Source: Aphis gossypii | Lineage: Eukaryota; Arthropoda; Insecta; Hemiptera; Aphididae | Assembly: GCF_020184175.1 (NCBI RefSeq) | Contig: NC_065531.1 | Coordinates: 13,165,213-13,229,212, forward strand | DNA length: 64,000 nucleotides | Direction: 5' to 3' | Shown here: positions 28,701 to 40,759 of the stretch, one piece after another | Numbering within the stretch: position 1 is the stretch's first letter | How the letters are laid out: each line of letters begins with the position of its first letter | Translations under genes and position numbers: made by a program | Notes under the pieces: generated by a model | What the model saw: only the letters and a program-made list of their open reading frames with translations | What the model was told of the DNA's origin: nothing | Database searches by the model: none

Positions 28701-29577
28701 GTCATCATGTATTATATTTTATACATAGTATGTGCAAATTTCACATTTAAAATGTAATCAAAGAAATTAGGTATACTAGGTATAGGTATATATAATAAAA
28801 AATAATAATACGACTTGAAGAATAGTACTATTTATGTATAGGTTTAAACATTAAAATCTATATACAGAATATTATTTTACGACATTCATTATTTTGAAAA
28901 TTTGAAGCTTTTGAAAATATTTATTTTATATAATTTGAAGTCATTATAGAACAATATTTTTCTAAATAAAAACCAAAATTGTTAAGTCTTGAGTTAGTTA
29001 TGACAATGTTACAACTTACGAGCTTTTGAAATAACGAGGATCTTATACATAAAAAAAACCTATTTGTATCACTTATACCTATATTATATATATATTATAT
29101 ATAAGCTAGTATAATCTGTATACATCGCATATGCCATATGCGTGTTGTATACAGGTAGGTATACGCAAGCCACGCATAATGAGTCTATATATGTATATGT
29201 ATATATATAGATACACACTAAAAATGCTTATTAAATAGTATATAATATTTTAAATAATTAATTTATTGATAATATTGATAATGGTGATTTTATCGTACAT
29301 CACTTAAATTATATGGATGTACTATAGTCTGCAGGTATAATTCATATTTTTCGCATAGTATTATATACTGTGAATAAAATAACGACATACGCTTCATATA
29401 TAATATATTAATTATAATAACATGTCCTCATTGTATACGACGTGATTAATCGCAACGTCGCTGATTTTTTATGTTTTGTAAATATATATTATTCGCATAA
29501 TGGAAGATTGAACTAAAAAACCTAAGATATGTAGGTAATACATATTATGTATGTAATTTTATTGTATTAGTATAAAG
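22721..29577. other. AT-rich intergenic DNA
   Basis: No gene is supported. It contains AT microsatellites (for example 26573-26594), a 21-bp direct duplication (26260-26280 and 26389-26409) and a GC-rich patch at 27610-27735. Open frames listed by length here are Ile/Tyr/Asn-rich and have no splice or domain support. Confidence 0.5.
27610..27735. promoter_or_regulatory. Small CpG-rich island
   Basis: About 125 bp of strongly GC- and CpG-rich DNA embedded in AT-rich sequence. It is open on both strands because of its composition. There is no adjacent coding exon. It is a possible noncoding transcription start or cis-regulatory site, with no direct evidence. Confidence 0.25.
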
Positions 29578-29740
29578 CAGTGTTTCCCAAAGTGAGCGAT
29601 AGGAATATCCAAGGGAGATATGAAAGTTACAAGCTTAATTGATTTTTTATCATGCAGTTATACACCAATACATTTTTCTTTAAGGGAGAGGGGCGTCAGT
29701 CTTTTTTTTTACAAGTGGGTGGTAAAGATAAAAAAATAAA
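29578..29740. mobile_element. Truncated hAT-like element end
   Basis: CAGTGTTTCCCAA starts at 29578 and closely matches the terminus of the MITE at 32384-32581. G-rich blocks like those of that element follow, around 29685-29700. No matching opposite terminus or target duplication is visible, so this is probably a one-ended or decayed copy. Confidence 0.45.
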
Positions 29741-31236
29741 TTTTGATCATTATACCTATACAATATACATATATATTATATGAATAATTACAAATTAAGT
29801 AGTTGAACTAAATTATTAAACATTAAAATTGCATAGAGTTAATAAAATATAATTAGAAAGTTATTTCAAGTCTCTGATTCGCTATTTATATAAGTACTAT
29901 GTTTATTAAAAAAAAACATTTATTAATGATATATACAGTTAGGTATATATTTAATAACATAATATACATGTATATCTAAAAACTAAAATAAGATAAAAAT
30001 ATCTATAATATAATATCATTTATTTTAATTTTACTGTAATACAATTACTGTATTATATTATATTGGGACTGAGAATATAGTATACATTCAATTTTTTTTT
30101 TAATTATAAGAATATTTGTCTGTATTTATTTATTAATTTTGGAATAAATTATTAGTAATTTAATTGCATTCAAATTGCCCAAAGGTAATTCAATTATTAA
30201 AAACTGATTAAATGATTTTGAACTTTTAAAATATGTTTGGTTTTTTAAGATAATTATTAAGATTCACATACATATACAGCGATAAACATATTATTATTAA
30301 AATATAACATACAGTTAATGGAGAACCTATACATACAATATACTGTACAGAAGTTCCCTTTCTCGTTATCAATATGTTAAAATAATTAAAGTGTTTACTA
30401 TACATTTATACCCATACAAATACCTTATATATTTTCAAAATATATTTTATGCATAATTTGAAATTTTATTCGAAATTTTTATTCAATAGATAACCTTTCC
30501 GTTTTTGTTTTACGTTCAAGCGGAAATACATATTTAATGGACATAAGGTATACCATCACTATAGAATTATTTTGTTCAACACGTGGTAGACATAAACATA
30601 TTATTACAGAAAGTTTAAATTTTTAGGAAATTATACACAAATTATATGGACGCAGGTGTTTTGAAATAATTTTGCATAGTTATATATATATATCAAACAT
30701 ATATTATACATGATATATATGTACCTAACATAGGTATATATACGATATTTCTATCGGTAACATTAATACATTATATAATATGTATATATACTTAAAAGCA
30801 GGTAGCTACTGTCCAAATATAGTACGTATAATATAATAATATACAAGGTTAAAACTGAAAATAATGTTTTTTTTTTTAACTGCAATATCCACTTATATGT
30901 TATGGACGAAACCCTATTGCAGCAAATATTTTATTTTTTTTTGTAACAGTATAATACTGCAAAAGAATATCAGCTAACGAAAGCAACATTTTTTTGAAAA
31001 CGGATGATTTTATTTTTTTTCTAAAATAAGTTACTAGATTTTGATTTATTATTATTGTAGATTTGTAGATTGAGAGATAATACCATTTATAAATCACGAA
31101 ATCACAGATGGATATTATACATATTACAATATTACATGCACACGAATTAATGATTTCAATGATATTCGAAGGAAACGAGAAAAATCTTATTATAGATAAT
31201 ATTTAAATTTAGTACTTATATATTTATATATATAAC

Positions 31237-31242
<6 letters not shown>

Positions 31243-31267
<25 letters not shown>
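31243..31267. repeat. (TA)n microsatellite
   Basis: About 25 bp of uninterrupted alternating TA. Confidence 0.9.
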
Positions 31268-32058
31268 CAAGTATAATTTGGTTTTATAAGCTTTAGCTAG
31301 AGCACAATGTACCTACCTAATAATCTGTATCTAATAATATACTACTCAATACGCGTATACATTATTTTATTATTTTAATTAATACACTTACAATATACAG
31401 AAATTGCATCGATAAAATACAATATTGAGAAAATGAAAATATAATTTTTAATAATAAGATTAAGAACGCTCTATTTATATTACCTAATTATTTTTTCAAC
31501 GATGGCACGTTGCCATATTTAATAATTTATATTAAATGATCGAGCACAACATATTTGGTACTTGTATATAGATAAATATCGAGAATCAAATAAAAAAATG
31601 TATAAAGAAAGTTTGTAAATCAGGAAAATGGCATAATATAATGTTTTTTTATAGCTTATAATGTATAAAAATGTAAAAAAAAAGAATTTCCAAAAAATAA
31701 AAAGATATTAAAAATAAATATAATAATATTATGAGCTACAAAATTTATTGTAATTTAAATGTAAACCTTAATTATAAGCTAATAACCTTGTTGTTGATGC
31801 TGTAACAATGTATAAAAAAAATCATAGCATTGAGAATTGATTTTTTAGGAAAAAAATATCTATTGTATTATTATATACGTATACCTAACCTACGTCCTAC
31901 CTATATATAATATTCCGTTATATTATCTTGAATCGATAAATAACGCATACTAGCTATTCTAATCTAATGTAACGACAATGACATCGGCTAACCAGAAGAA
32001 TTTGTCATTTATTACCACATCGGTCGGTTATGTCTCTAGCAAAATGACGACTGAATGA

Positions 32059-32178
32059 ATGAAAAATTCTTCATTCACCGTCAAGATATTGGTGGTGAAG
32101 TCATTCATCGTAATTGTGATTGCTGCATCATTGATTCCGAACTCCGAATGGGTGGCGGTTTTACCTACTGCAGTGTGA
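32059..32178 (+). CDS. Possible small secreted peptide ORF, 39 aa
   Basis: An ATG at 32059 opens 39 codons to a TGA at 32176-32178. It starts MKNSSFTVKILVV and continues with a hydrophobic stretch of Val/Ile/Ala, much like a signal peptide, followed by a Pro/Asn-Ser-Glu segment. An AATAAA lies about 80 bp downstream, near 32258. The opposite strand is also open over the same DNA (32028-32291) and looks equally peptide-like, so the strand is uncertain. It may be a first exon rather than a whole gene. Function unknown. Confidence 0.25.
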   Translation: MKNSSFTVKILVVKSFIVIVIAASLIPNSEWVAVLPTAV

Positions 32179-32375
32179 TTATATATATATAAGTTACACG
32201 ACTTATTGGGACCCTGGACCACACGCGAGTAGAACGTTTTGTTATAAGTCTTAATAATAAAACAATTTTCTAACTTATATACAGTATACACCCATCACTC
32301 GCTATACGCACGAGTTCATATACCTATTGCAATGTAATTTGAATCTATATAAGTGATCGTCAACGATAATCGAAC

Positions 32376-32589
32376 GCATAGTCTAGTGTTTTCCAACCGG
32401 GGGAAGGGGGGTGTAAATATTGCTGGGGAGACGTAAGCAACGGAGTAAAATTTTATTTATTAAATTACTTTTATTTTACAACGTATAGGGAAAAAATGAA
32501 AAATGATTATAGGAGGGGTGCGCGAGATTTTTGAAAATCTACAAAGGGGGCGTAGGATATAGAAAAGGTTGGGAAACACTGGTTTAGTC
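32376..32589. mobile_element. hAT-type MITE, 198 bp
   Basis: The element is 32384-32581. The left end is TAGTGTTTTCCAACC and the right end, read inward, is CAGTGTTTCCCAACC: 13 of 15 positions match. The flanks GCATAGTC (32376-32383) and GTTTAGTC (32582-32589) agree at 6 of 8 positions, consistent with an aged 8-bp hAT target duplication. The interior is G-rich near both ends and has no coding capacity. Confidence 0.75.
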
Positions 32590-33186
32590 CAATATTATTT
32601 CAAGTAAAAAGTATAGACACAACAGTGCCAGATTCAAATTCTCGATCACGCATCAAAGTGTCGATCAGAGTAGTACCTACCTATAATAGTCTCTTTAATT
32701 TCTCAAATTAGTACAATATGCAGATAGTCTTAGTAGTGTATGCGTGATATAAAATTACACTTTTGTTCCGGTTTGTTGATTCTTATACAAAATATTAAAT
32801 AAAAACACTATAATAATATGATGATCATAATATTTACAATAATTATAATTTACGTACAAGTAATATACTATACAGTCTATCATATTGCAAAATATAAAAT
32901 AGTAATGAGTACTAATGACTCAAGTTATGATGAATGATGCGATGCATAGCAAACTATGACTTTGAAGTTTGAACTATATCAATATTCATAGGTACTTATA
33001 ATAGGTACTTATGTTATAAAAATAATATATTAATATTTTCGTTCAGTTAATATTCTAAAGAGTAGGTTACTTATATAACCTGAAATTGCATTCAACTTAA
33101 TGAACAATTGAGAATAATAAAATGTGTGTTTAGGATTTTTTATACTAAAAATATCAGAAATATTTCAAAATGTATTGCTCTGTGAA

Positions 33187-33399
33187 ATGTTTAAATATTT
33201 ATTACTTATTAGAAACTATACTGAATCGCAGAAATTATACATAGCATATGTACTTGAAATGGTTGTATCAGACTACCAACTTTTGGCTTTTGTTATTGCT
33301 CAAAGTAAAGATAATAGTGACAATTATACACTATACAGCCATATAGGTATAGGTAATTCAGCCAATGTTGTGAAGGTAGTTCAGGTATCGTACAAATAA
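33187..33399 (+). CDS. Hypothetical ORF, 70 aa
   Basis: ATG at 33187, stop at 33397-33399, with AATAAA overlapping the stop region (about 33396-33402). The middle of the frame (around VSDYQLLAFVIAQSKDNSDN) is compositionally more protein-like than the surroundings. The frame stays open 21 codons upstream of the ATG without another ATG. I recognise no domain or homologue. It may be chance in AT-rich DNA. Confidence 0.2.
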   Translation: MFKYLLLIRNYTESQKLYIAYVLEMVVSDYQLLAFVIAQSKDNSDNYTLYSHIGIGNSANVVKVVQVSYK

Positions 33400-33925
33400 A
33401 ATTTGAGCTTTCAAGTAAACACGAGTATGCCTATAAATAGTATTATATTTGATAGATATGTGTTTTTATTATCAAAAAATATTCTTTAATCCTTTAAATG
33501 GGCATTTATATATGCAAAATGTAATTTCAGTATAATAATCAGATTGATATAAAATATAATAGGTATTATAATCTATTGGTAGTCTACCTTGAGGCTGACT
33601 GTTCTCGGAAAATTTCTTAACTCAAAATAGCAATCTCCGTATTTATATATTTATTATTATAATTATAGTTATAGGAATATTGCAAGGTGTCTATATAGCT
33701 GCATGTAGCATACAAAAAATAAAAATACACAACAACGTTTACAGCAACTATAAATTACTATTTACTCTTCTATATCTGGCTCTACATATACATAACCTGC
33801 AACGTTATAATAATATATTTTATTAATACACAGCAGTAGGTATAGGTACTCCAGTGCTTATAACCATGGTGAGGAGAGGAGTATATATCTAACCTTATAT
33901 ACCATTGATTAAACATAGGTATAGT

Positions 33926-34050
33926 AAGTACACGGAAAATAATAATTTGGTTATGGTTAATGGTTGTTTTATTTAGGTTGGCCGAACCATTTAGAAGGTT
34001 ACTTTTAACCATTTTAATAGGTTGCGTCTACTTTTGTGACGTGGTTGTAA
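33926..34050. repeat. Left terminal and subterminal repeat zone of the transposon
   Basis: It contains the inverted repeat AAGTACACGGAAAA (33926-33939), then clustered GGTTATGG, AATGGTTG, GAACCATT, GGTTAC and AACCATT words in both orientations over about 100 bp. Such clusters are the usual binding sites for transposase or partner proteins in CACTA-like elements (family knowledge). Binding here is inferred. Confidence 0.75.
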
Positions 34051-34459
34051 ATAACAATACGAATATAATTATAAATTTAAAAATAGTTTTGCAGCTGCAG
34101 TTGAATTGGGTTTTGTGTTATATTTATAGACTATAGATGACAATATTTTATTAATTTCATTGATTATGATTAAGATATCGGTGTTATCATTGGTTATGGT
34201 ATATAATATTATTACTTTAATGTAATTATTTTCAAATGTCAATACAATACACGGTTATTACTTATTTGTTAGTTGTTACTCTCCGTCTTGTGCAATACAT
34301 CTATTCTCCGGTATTTCACATTTTTGTTTTTCGTCTTTCGAGTTTCGTTTGGTCATTTAGTGACAAGTGTATATGCTATTCATACGCGGACGTCTATAAA
34401 TTGTACGTAGGTGCTACAATAGACTTACAGTAATTATTGTATATTTGGTTTTTTTTACC

Positions 34460-37400
34460 ATGGATGATTTTGTTATAAACATCTTAAAAGAACTGAAGAT
34501 TCCGCAAAATATAGTTCAAGAATTTACAGGTAAGTTTCTTAAAACTAAATACAAACTAAATTAATATACCTAGCTTTGTAGTTTATACAGACTAGAGTTA
34601 GTCAATAGTTATTATAGTTAAGTATTTGTTACAAGTTAATACTAAGATATACCTTCCCCCCACATAACCTATTGTATACATTATTACAGATTGTGTATTA
34701 TATTCTTGTTTTCTAATAAATAAAAAAAAGAAAAGGTATACCTTCAGTATTCATAATTTATATTTTGTGTAGATACTAGATATATAATAGATACGTGTCA
34801 TCTTACATTTGCCGTGTACTTGTGTACACTGATCACACTACATATATTTTGATTACTTTACAAAATCTATAAATTTATAATAATATAATCCTTTGGCTTG
34901 TTGCAAATATATGTAATAGCATTGATTAATGTATTATCAATGGTAATAGGTATTGTTTCATCACCAGATTTGTGTATTACTATCAGGTCATAAGTAGGTA
35001 AAGTAAAATATATTATAGGTATTTACATTTAAATATACATTAAATTGTTCTCTGTATAAGTGTATAACTGTCTACTGTCTAGTCAAATTTATTAACATCA
35101 ATATCCTCTTGTATGCTCCATTTGGTAATAAATAGTAATCTATCAGTGATAGATACACTGTAACATAAATATACAATGTTTATAGTTCAGCCATGGGATT
35201 TTTTGTTACTAACATAATATGACATTATCACCATAAAAATTATTTATTTTTTTTTTTTTTGTAATAAATTATTCTACTTTGCTCTTATATAATATAGGAG
35301 AGGATAACTAGTATAATTGTTAAAGTATAAATACATTAAATTTTTGTTGAGAAAACAATAGGATAATATTTAATTTAAATATTAAAATTAATTTATGATT
35401 TTCATCTACCTGTATGTTTCTAAATTTCTAATGGTTAGATCATGGAGTTGATGAAGAAGCTTTTTTATGCTTAAGTGAATCTATGGTGCGGGAGATTTGT
35501 CTACCAATGGGCCATCGTGCCAAAATAGTTAAAAGAATATCAGAATTGAAGTCAAAATTATCATCTAATGTGCAAGTAATAAAATTATACTGATAATAAG
35601 TACCTACCTATTGTAATTCAATCTTCTTTCAATTTCCAAAACTGGCTTTATTTTTATTTTCATGAATTATTTTCCTATAACTTTATAGTTAATACCTAGA
35701 TATGTTAATACTATATTGTGTGCAATAAACTGTTTTATTTATTATAGAACTCAGGTAATTCCTCTTTGGAGATGCCTGTTTTTAATGTTTTTGCTGATGG
35801 TAATTTGAGTAATATTGATAATATACTTAACTCCCAGGAAACTTTGCAGACAAATTTTGATGCAGAATCAAGTATACTCATTACTCTTGTTATTCTTAAA
35901 ATTCAATACCTAAGCACATTAATTAATTCAACTAAAATGTAGGTACAGAAGTTATCAATCAGGATTATACAACACTTGAAAACTTTATTAATACTCCTAA
36001 CACCAGCTTTATTAACACACCAAGCACCTCATATATGAATACACCTAGTGACAGTTATATTGATGCACCTGGCACCATTGATAATGTTGATGTGAATGCT
36101 AAAAAAAATACAATTAACGCTAAAGTATGTTTATTAAGTATCTATGTAGTTTATTCTATATGACTGTATGTAATTTATAACCATGATTTTATTAAAGCTA
36201 CTAAAGGAATTATGTTAAAAAATAATAATAATGTATTCTACATAGGTATTAAAGGATATTAATAATTTTTGTTACAGGCATTAGATGCATCAATTAGCTT
36301 AGAAGCTATTTTAAATTGTTATCATGAAGGCAAAATCATTTTAGATAGTTATTTAAAGACTAACGAATTAAGTGGATTGTTGAGAAATAAATTGTCTCAT
36401 ATTATAATAACACATTTACTCAAACAAAACGAAGACAAAAAAATTTCTACTGAAAAGTTTAAGTCAGTATCACTGGAAATTTGTTCTTTATTTCCTCAAG
36501 AACACAAAGAGACTTATTATACTCCTTATAAAAAAGAGGCAAATTTAGTATCGTCTGCTAGAGGGAAGTTGTGGGACAAGTACAATAATTTAAGAAAAGA
36601 AATTAGGAAAATTAACCAAGGGTCAACTAAGGAGATAACACCTGAAAATAATTTTATACCCAATGAAAGTATAGTGAATACTGTGCAATTTTTTCATCAA
36701 TATATCAATATAATATGTATTAATGTTATTTGTTTTGTTTGATTAAGAATTTGCTGAAGATATAATATGGCTCAAAAATAACATATCACCATGGAATATT
36801 GTTGAACAAAAATGGCTTAAAACATTTCATGAAAGACACAATTACTTATTAAAAAACGATAATACCAACAGTTGTTATCTGGCAGAGTATCCTCCTTTGA
36901 AAAGCCCGCTTGGTTTCACATTGGTTAGTATCCAATTTACATATAACTAAAATGTCTAAAACTACTTAATCTATATTTCTATGAGTTATTTAAACCATAA
37001 ATATTTGATTATAGATTGATCTGGATTTCAGTCAGCTATACCCTCAAAAAACACTGATACTTTTTACTAAGTTTGAAATTTTAAAAAATAAACTACCAAT
37101 ATATATTAAAAAATATAATATCAAAGGAATTGATAGTAATTTGATTGATGCGATCGTAAATCCTCCAGACTCTGGTAAGATTTAACAAATTATTATTACG
37201 TGAAATGTAGCTCATAATAATATAATTATTATAAATACCTATCTAAAAATTCTATAAATGTTGTAAAATTAATTAAGTACTTTAAATTAATTTTTAAAAT
37301 ATAAATTTGTATGTGATATAGGTATTGATACAGTTGCTGCTTTAAAATTTCTTATAGAATTATTCAAGCCAATCAATATATCTAAAAGAACATGCACTGG

Positions 37401-37888
37401 ATCAAAAAAAAAATTTACTAGACCATCTAAATTAGAAATACAGCAATCTTTCATTTATTATGTAAATGTATGATCTCACAAATTTATTCTATTTTTTAAA
37501 CTATACTAATTTACTGAAATAATTAATTAGAGATTGGTTTTCCTATATTTAGAATGTTTCACAGTTGAAGGAAGTAGATGATGAAAAATCAAACAAGGCA
37601 TTCAGAACAGGAGAAAGACTCCAACCATACATGATTTTTGTAGAGACTGATAGTAAGGTGACTTATTTTTATGTTGTAATCAACAAGTTTTATTATAAAG
37701 TTGAAAGTGCTTTAAAAGCATTAGATATATGCTTCAAATCTTTCTTTGTTTTTAATTTACATTATACACCACAATGTGATCAAATATGGTATTTTATGCA
37801 AACATTTATTTATGAAATTATAACCAAGTTTGACAAAAATTGCAGTCCAAATGTCAATACTTTAATTAATGACTTAAATAAGTGTTAA
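34460..37888 (+). CDS. Transposon-borne SAM-domain protein, nine exons, 573 aa
   Basis: Exons: 34460-34529, 35439-35575, 35748-35871, 35943-36124, 36278-36668, 36748-36923, 37015-37174, 37322-37467, 37553-37888. All introns are GT-AG and all phases agree (1722 bp with stop). ATG is in the context ACCATGG. Residues 1-65 form a SAM domain (DEEAFLCLSESMVREI, then LPMGHRAKIVKRI). Residues 105-160 are low complexity with imperfect repeats around INTP. Residues 172-290 carry a conserved module with FPQEHKETYYTPYK and ARGKLWDKYNNLRKEIRK, which I recall from animal proteins annotated SAMD3-like or uncharacterised, many probably transposon-derived. AATAAA lies at 37916-37921. It sits 178 bp upstream of the transposase gene in the same element, so a helper or DNA-end-binding role is inferred. 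There are no frame breaks. Confidence 0.85.
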
Positions 37889-37915
37889 TATTATCCAATA
37901 TTTAATAATCATTTT

Positions 37916-37921
37916 AATAAA
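37916..37921 (+). terminator. Polyadenylation signal AATAAA of the SAM-domain gene
   Basis: The canonical hexamer lies 28 bp past the stop codon and upstream of the next gene, so the two transposon genes can make separate transcripts. Confidence 0.6.
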
Positions 37922-38066
37922 GAACTTAAAATTGTTAAAAATATTTGTTTAACAGTTAAAGATAAAACTTTTATTTTACATTTTAAAGCATTTCACTATT
38001 TTAATCATTTGTTGTACGTATCAAAATATATTATTATTTTAATTATATTTAAAAAACAATTATAAA

Positions 38067-40526
38067 ATGCCTGTGTGTTTTATTTGTTTTGTTTCTGTAA
38101 ATTCTTTTAAAATTCTTATCAGGCATATAAAACTATTTCATTCTTTTGAAAATATTATAGAGTACAAATGTATAGAACCATCATGCATAAGAAGTTATAA
38201 CTCTTTTGATTCTTTTAGTAGACATCTGTTAAACCATACTGTAGTGAACCAACAGTTTTCTAGTAATTCACATATTGAACCAATGCAGATTGTTGATAAT
38301 TTGCATGAAAATACGAATAAAGAACCAGATATAATTCCCTGTAGTGAAATATCCATTCAGTCATTTAAGGATCTAGTTACTAAGGATGCAATAATTCTTG
38401 TATCAAAATGGTATGATGAAATGGTTGTACCTAGGAACAAAGTGCAAATTCTTATAAATGACATAGATGTATTTAATGATAAATATATGCAAATTCTAAA
38501 AAAAGAAGTTTTAGATCATTTAGAAAAAAACAATAGTGATAAAAATTCAATTTCGAAAGTATCAGCTATGTTTGATGTTGTTAATAATCCCTTTATACAT
38601 TTAAAAACTGAGTATAAACGATTAAAAGTTTTGGAAGAGTTAGGAGTCTTTATAAAACCAATTGAAATTGCTATAGGTAGTAGAAACAAAAACATCACAA
38701 AAAATGATAACATTGTTATTAATTTAGTTAATGTAAATATTTGTTTTATTCCATTAAGATGTATCTTTAAAGTATTTTTTGAACAACCTAATGTATTAAA
38801 AACAGTTCTTAAGTATTTTCAACATTTAAATTCTATGACTGGGGGAATTATTTGTAGTTTTGTGCAGAGTGAAGTTTGGAAAGGTAAATTTCAAAATAAC
38901 ACAGATAAAATAATCATACCTTTTTTTTTATATTTTGATGAATATGAGACTAACAATCCTCTTGGAGCTCATGCTGGTAAAAAAAAATTAGGCGCAGTTT
39001 ATATATCATTTGGGTCATGCTTCCCTCCCGAATTCCAGTCTTCATTAAATTACATATTTCTTGCCTTACTTTTTATTGCTAATGACCGTAAGGAGTTTGG
39101 CAATAAAAATACATTTAAAGAACTAATTAATGAAATAAATTACTTACAAACCAATGGTATAATAGTGAATTTAGAAAATCAAAATTACACAATTTACTTT
39201 TCATTGGCATTAATCATTGGCGATAACTTGGGCTTACACTCAATGTTAGGTTTTAGTGAAAGCTTTAATGCAAATTATCCATGTCGTTTTTGTTTGTGTT
39301 CTAAAATTGAATGCAATTATTTAGTAACACAAGATGATAGTAAAATGAGAAATAAAGAAAATTATGCACAGGGTATAGCTATAGATAACTTATCACTTAC
39401 AGGCATCAACGAATTGTGTGTATGGAACCAAATTGATGGTTTTGATGCTGTTCACAATTACTCAGTTGACCTAATGCATGACATTTTGGAGGGGGTTTGT
39501 TCTTATGATTTATCTGGGATATTATATGAATTCATAATTAATCTTAAATACTTTACATTGGATACATTGAACAATCGTTTACAGTATTTTAACTATGGTC
39601 CTTTAGAAGTCCAAAACAAACCTCAGTCAATATCGATGGATGTAATAAGAAATAAAAAAAAATTAAAAATGTCAGCAAGTGAAGTGTTATGTTTTTGCAG
39701 ACATTTAGGTGTTATAATTGGTGACCTTGTTCCCATTAATTCAGAATTTTGGCAATTATATGTATTACTTCGACAAATTATACAGGTTGTAACTTTAAAA
39801 TCAATTCAACCAGGATATGATTTATTATTAAAAACACTTATTACTGAACACCATGAGTTGTATTTGAAATTGTTTCTTACCAACTTAAAACCAAAGTATC
39901 ACCACTTATTACATTATCCACTAATAATGAGTAAAGTAGGGCCTGTATCTCATTTATGGTCAATGAGATATGAGTCGAAACACAGGGAGTCCAAACTAAC
40001 AGCTCATTCAATTACAAGTAGAAAAAATATTTGTTATACATTGAGTATAAAACACCAACTAAGACTTGCATATCGATTATTATCTAAATCTATTACACTA
40101 TCTTTGTCTTCGGAAGCATCAAACGTAGGAAAAGTAATAGATATATCCAGAAATGAGATAGAAAAAATAGAAAATAATATATTTAATCAGACTTTAAATT
40201 TAAATTCTATGAGTTTTGTTTCTTGGGTTCAGGTGAAAGGTACTCGTTACACAACCAAGCAGAGAATGATCATTATAATTGATATTAAGGATATGCCCAT
40301 ATTTGTCATACTAAAATATATTTTCTTTAAGCTCCAATGTGACATACCATATTTAATTGGTCAGCGTATAAATACAATAGGGTTTAATGAACATCTACAA
40401 GCATATGAAATAAAAAATAGTGAAGAACTATTATGTATTTCATTTGATAGTCTACTTATAGAACAAAGTCCATGTGTTTGTAGCACAATGTCTGATGGTT
40501 GTACATATGTATCTTGTAATTTTTAA
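38067..40526 (+). CDS. Transposase-like protein with two N-terminal C2H2 fingers, 819 aa
   Basis: Single uninterrupted exon, ATG in AAAATGC context. Finger 1 is C4-x2-C7-x12-H20-x4-H25; finger 2 is C35-x4-C40-x12-H53-x3-H57. The body (about 285-640) has motifs I recall from a widespread animal transposase-like family: YFDEYETNNPLG (289-300), IIGDNLGLHSMLGF (383-396), CRFC (406-409), SVDLMHDILEGV (466-477), and the HYPLIMSKVGP to WSMRYESKH block (616-639). D291, D386 and E475 are plausible DDE catalytic residues, with the CxxC between the second D and the E; this assignment is inferred. The fingers would recognise transposon ends. It follows the SAM-domain gene on the same strand. There is no frameshift or internal stop, so it may be functional. 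Confidence 0.85.
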   Translation: MPVCFICFVSVNSFKILIRHIKLFHSFENIIEYKCIEPSCIRSYNSFDSFSRHLLNHTVVNQQFSSNSHIEPMQIVDNLHENTNKEPDIIPCSEISIQSFKDLVTKDAIILVSKWYDEMVVPRNKVQILINDIDVFNDKYMQILKKEVLDHLEKNNSDKNSISKVSAMFDVVNNPFIHLKTEYKRLKVLEELGVFIKPIEIAIGSRNKNITKNDNIVINLVNVNICFIPLRCIFKVFFEQPNVLKTVLKYFQHLNSMTGGIICSFVQSEVWKGKFQNNTDKIIIPFFLYFDEYETNNPLGAHAGKKKLGAVYISFGSCFPPEFQSSLNYIFLALLFIANDRKEFGNKNTFKELINEINYLQTNGIIVNLENQNYTIYFSLALIIGDNLGLHSMLGFSESFNANYPCRFCLCSKIECNYLVTQDDSKMRNKENYAQGIAIDNLSLTGINELCVWNQIDGFDAVHNYSVDLMHDILEGVCSYDLSGILYEFIINLKYFTLDTLNNRLQYFNYGPLEVQNKPQSISMDVIRNKKKLKMSASEVLCFCRHLGVIIGDLVPINSEFWQLYVLLRQIIQVVTLKSIQPGYDLLLKTLITEHHELYLKLFLTNLKPKYHHLLHYPLIMSKVGPVSHLWSMRYESKHRESKLTAHSITSRKNICYTLSIKHQLRLAYRLLSKSITLSLSSEASNVGKVIDISRNEIEKIENNIFNQTLNLNSMSFVSWVQVKGTRYTTKQRMIIIIDIKDMPIFVILKYIFFKLQCDIPYLIGQRINTIGFNEHLQAYEIKNSEELLCISFDSLLIEQSPCVCSTMSDGCTYVSCNF

Positions 40527-40669
40527 AAAGTTACCATATATATTTTGCTTAAAAAATGATAATGTATTATATTTTGTTCCATTTTTTTACACATATATTA
40601 AAAATGTATAAATAATAGTTAGATAATAATATTGTATTACCTATATTTTGTTGTAAATTGTTTATTTGT

Positions 40670-40675
40670 AATAAA
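40670..40675 (+). terminator. Polyadenylation signal AATAAA of the transposase gene
   Basis: The canonical hexamer lies about 145 bp downstream of the stop codon, inside the transposon. Confidence 0.55.
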
Positions 40676-40759
40676 ATTTATTACCTACTTAAAGATATTT
40701 TATTTATTTATATCATGATATATAATATATTATATATAATTCCCTCCAAAATCCTATAT

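Noticed and set aside
36669..36742. 3' extension of the 36269-36742 open frame
   Set aside because: Intron read-through. The donor at 36669 joins in phase to the exon at 36748.
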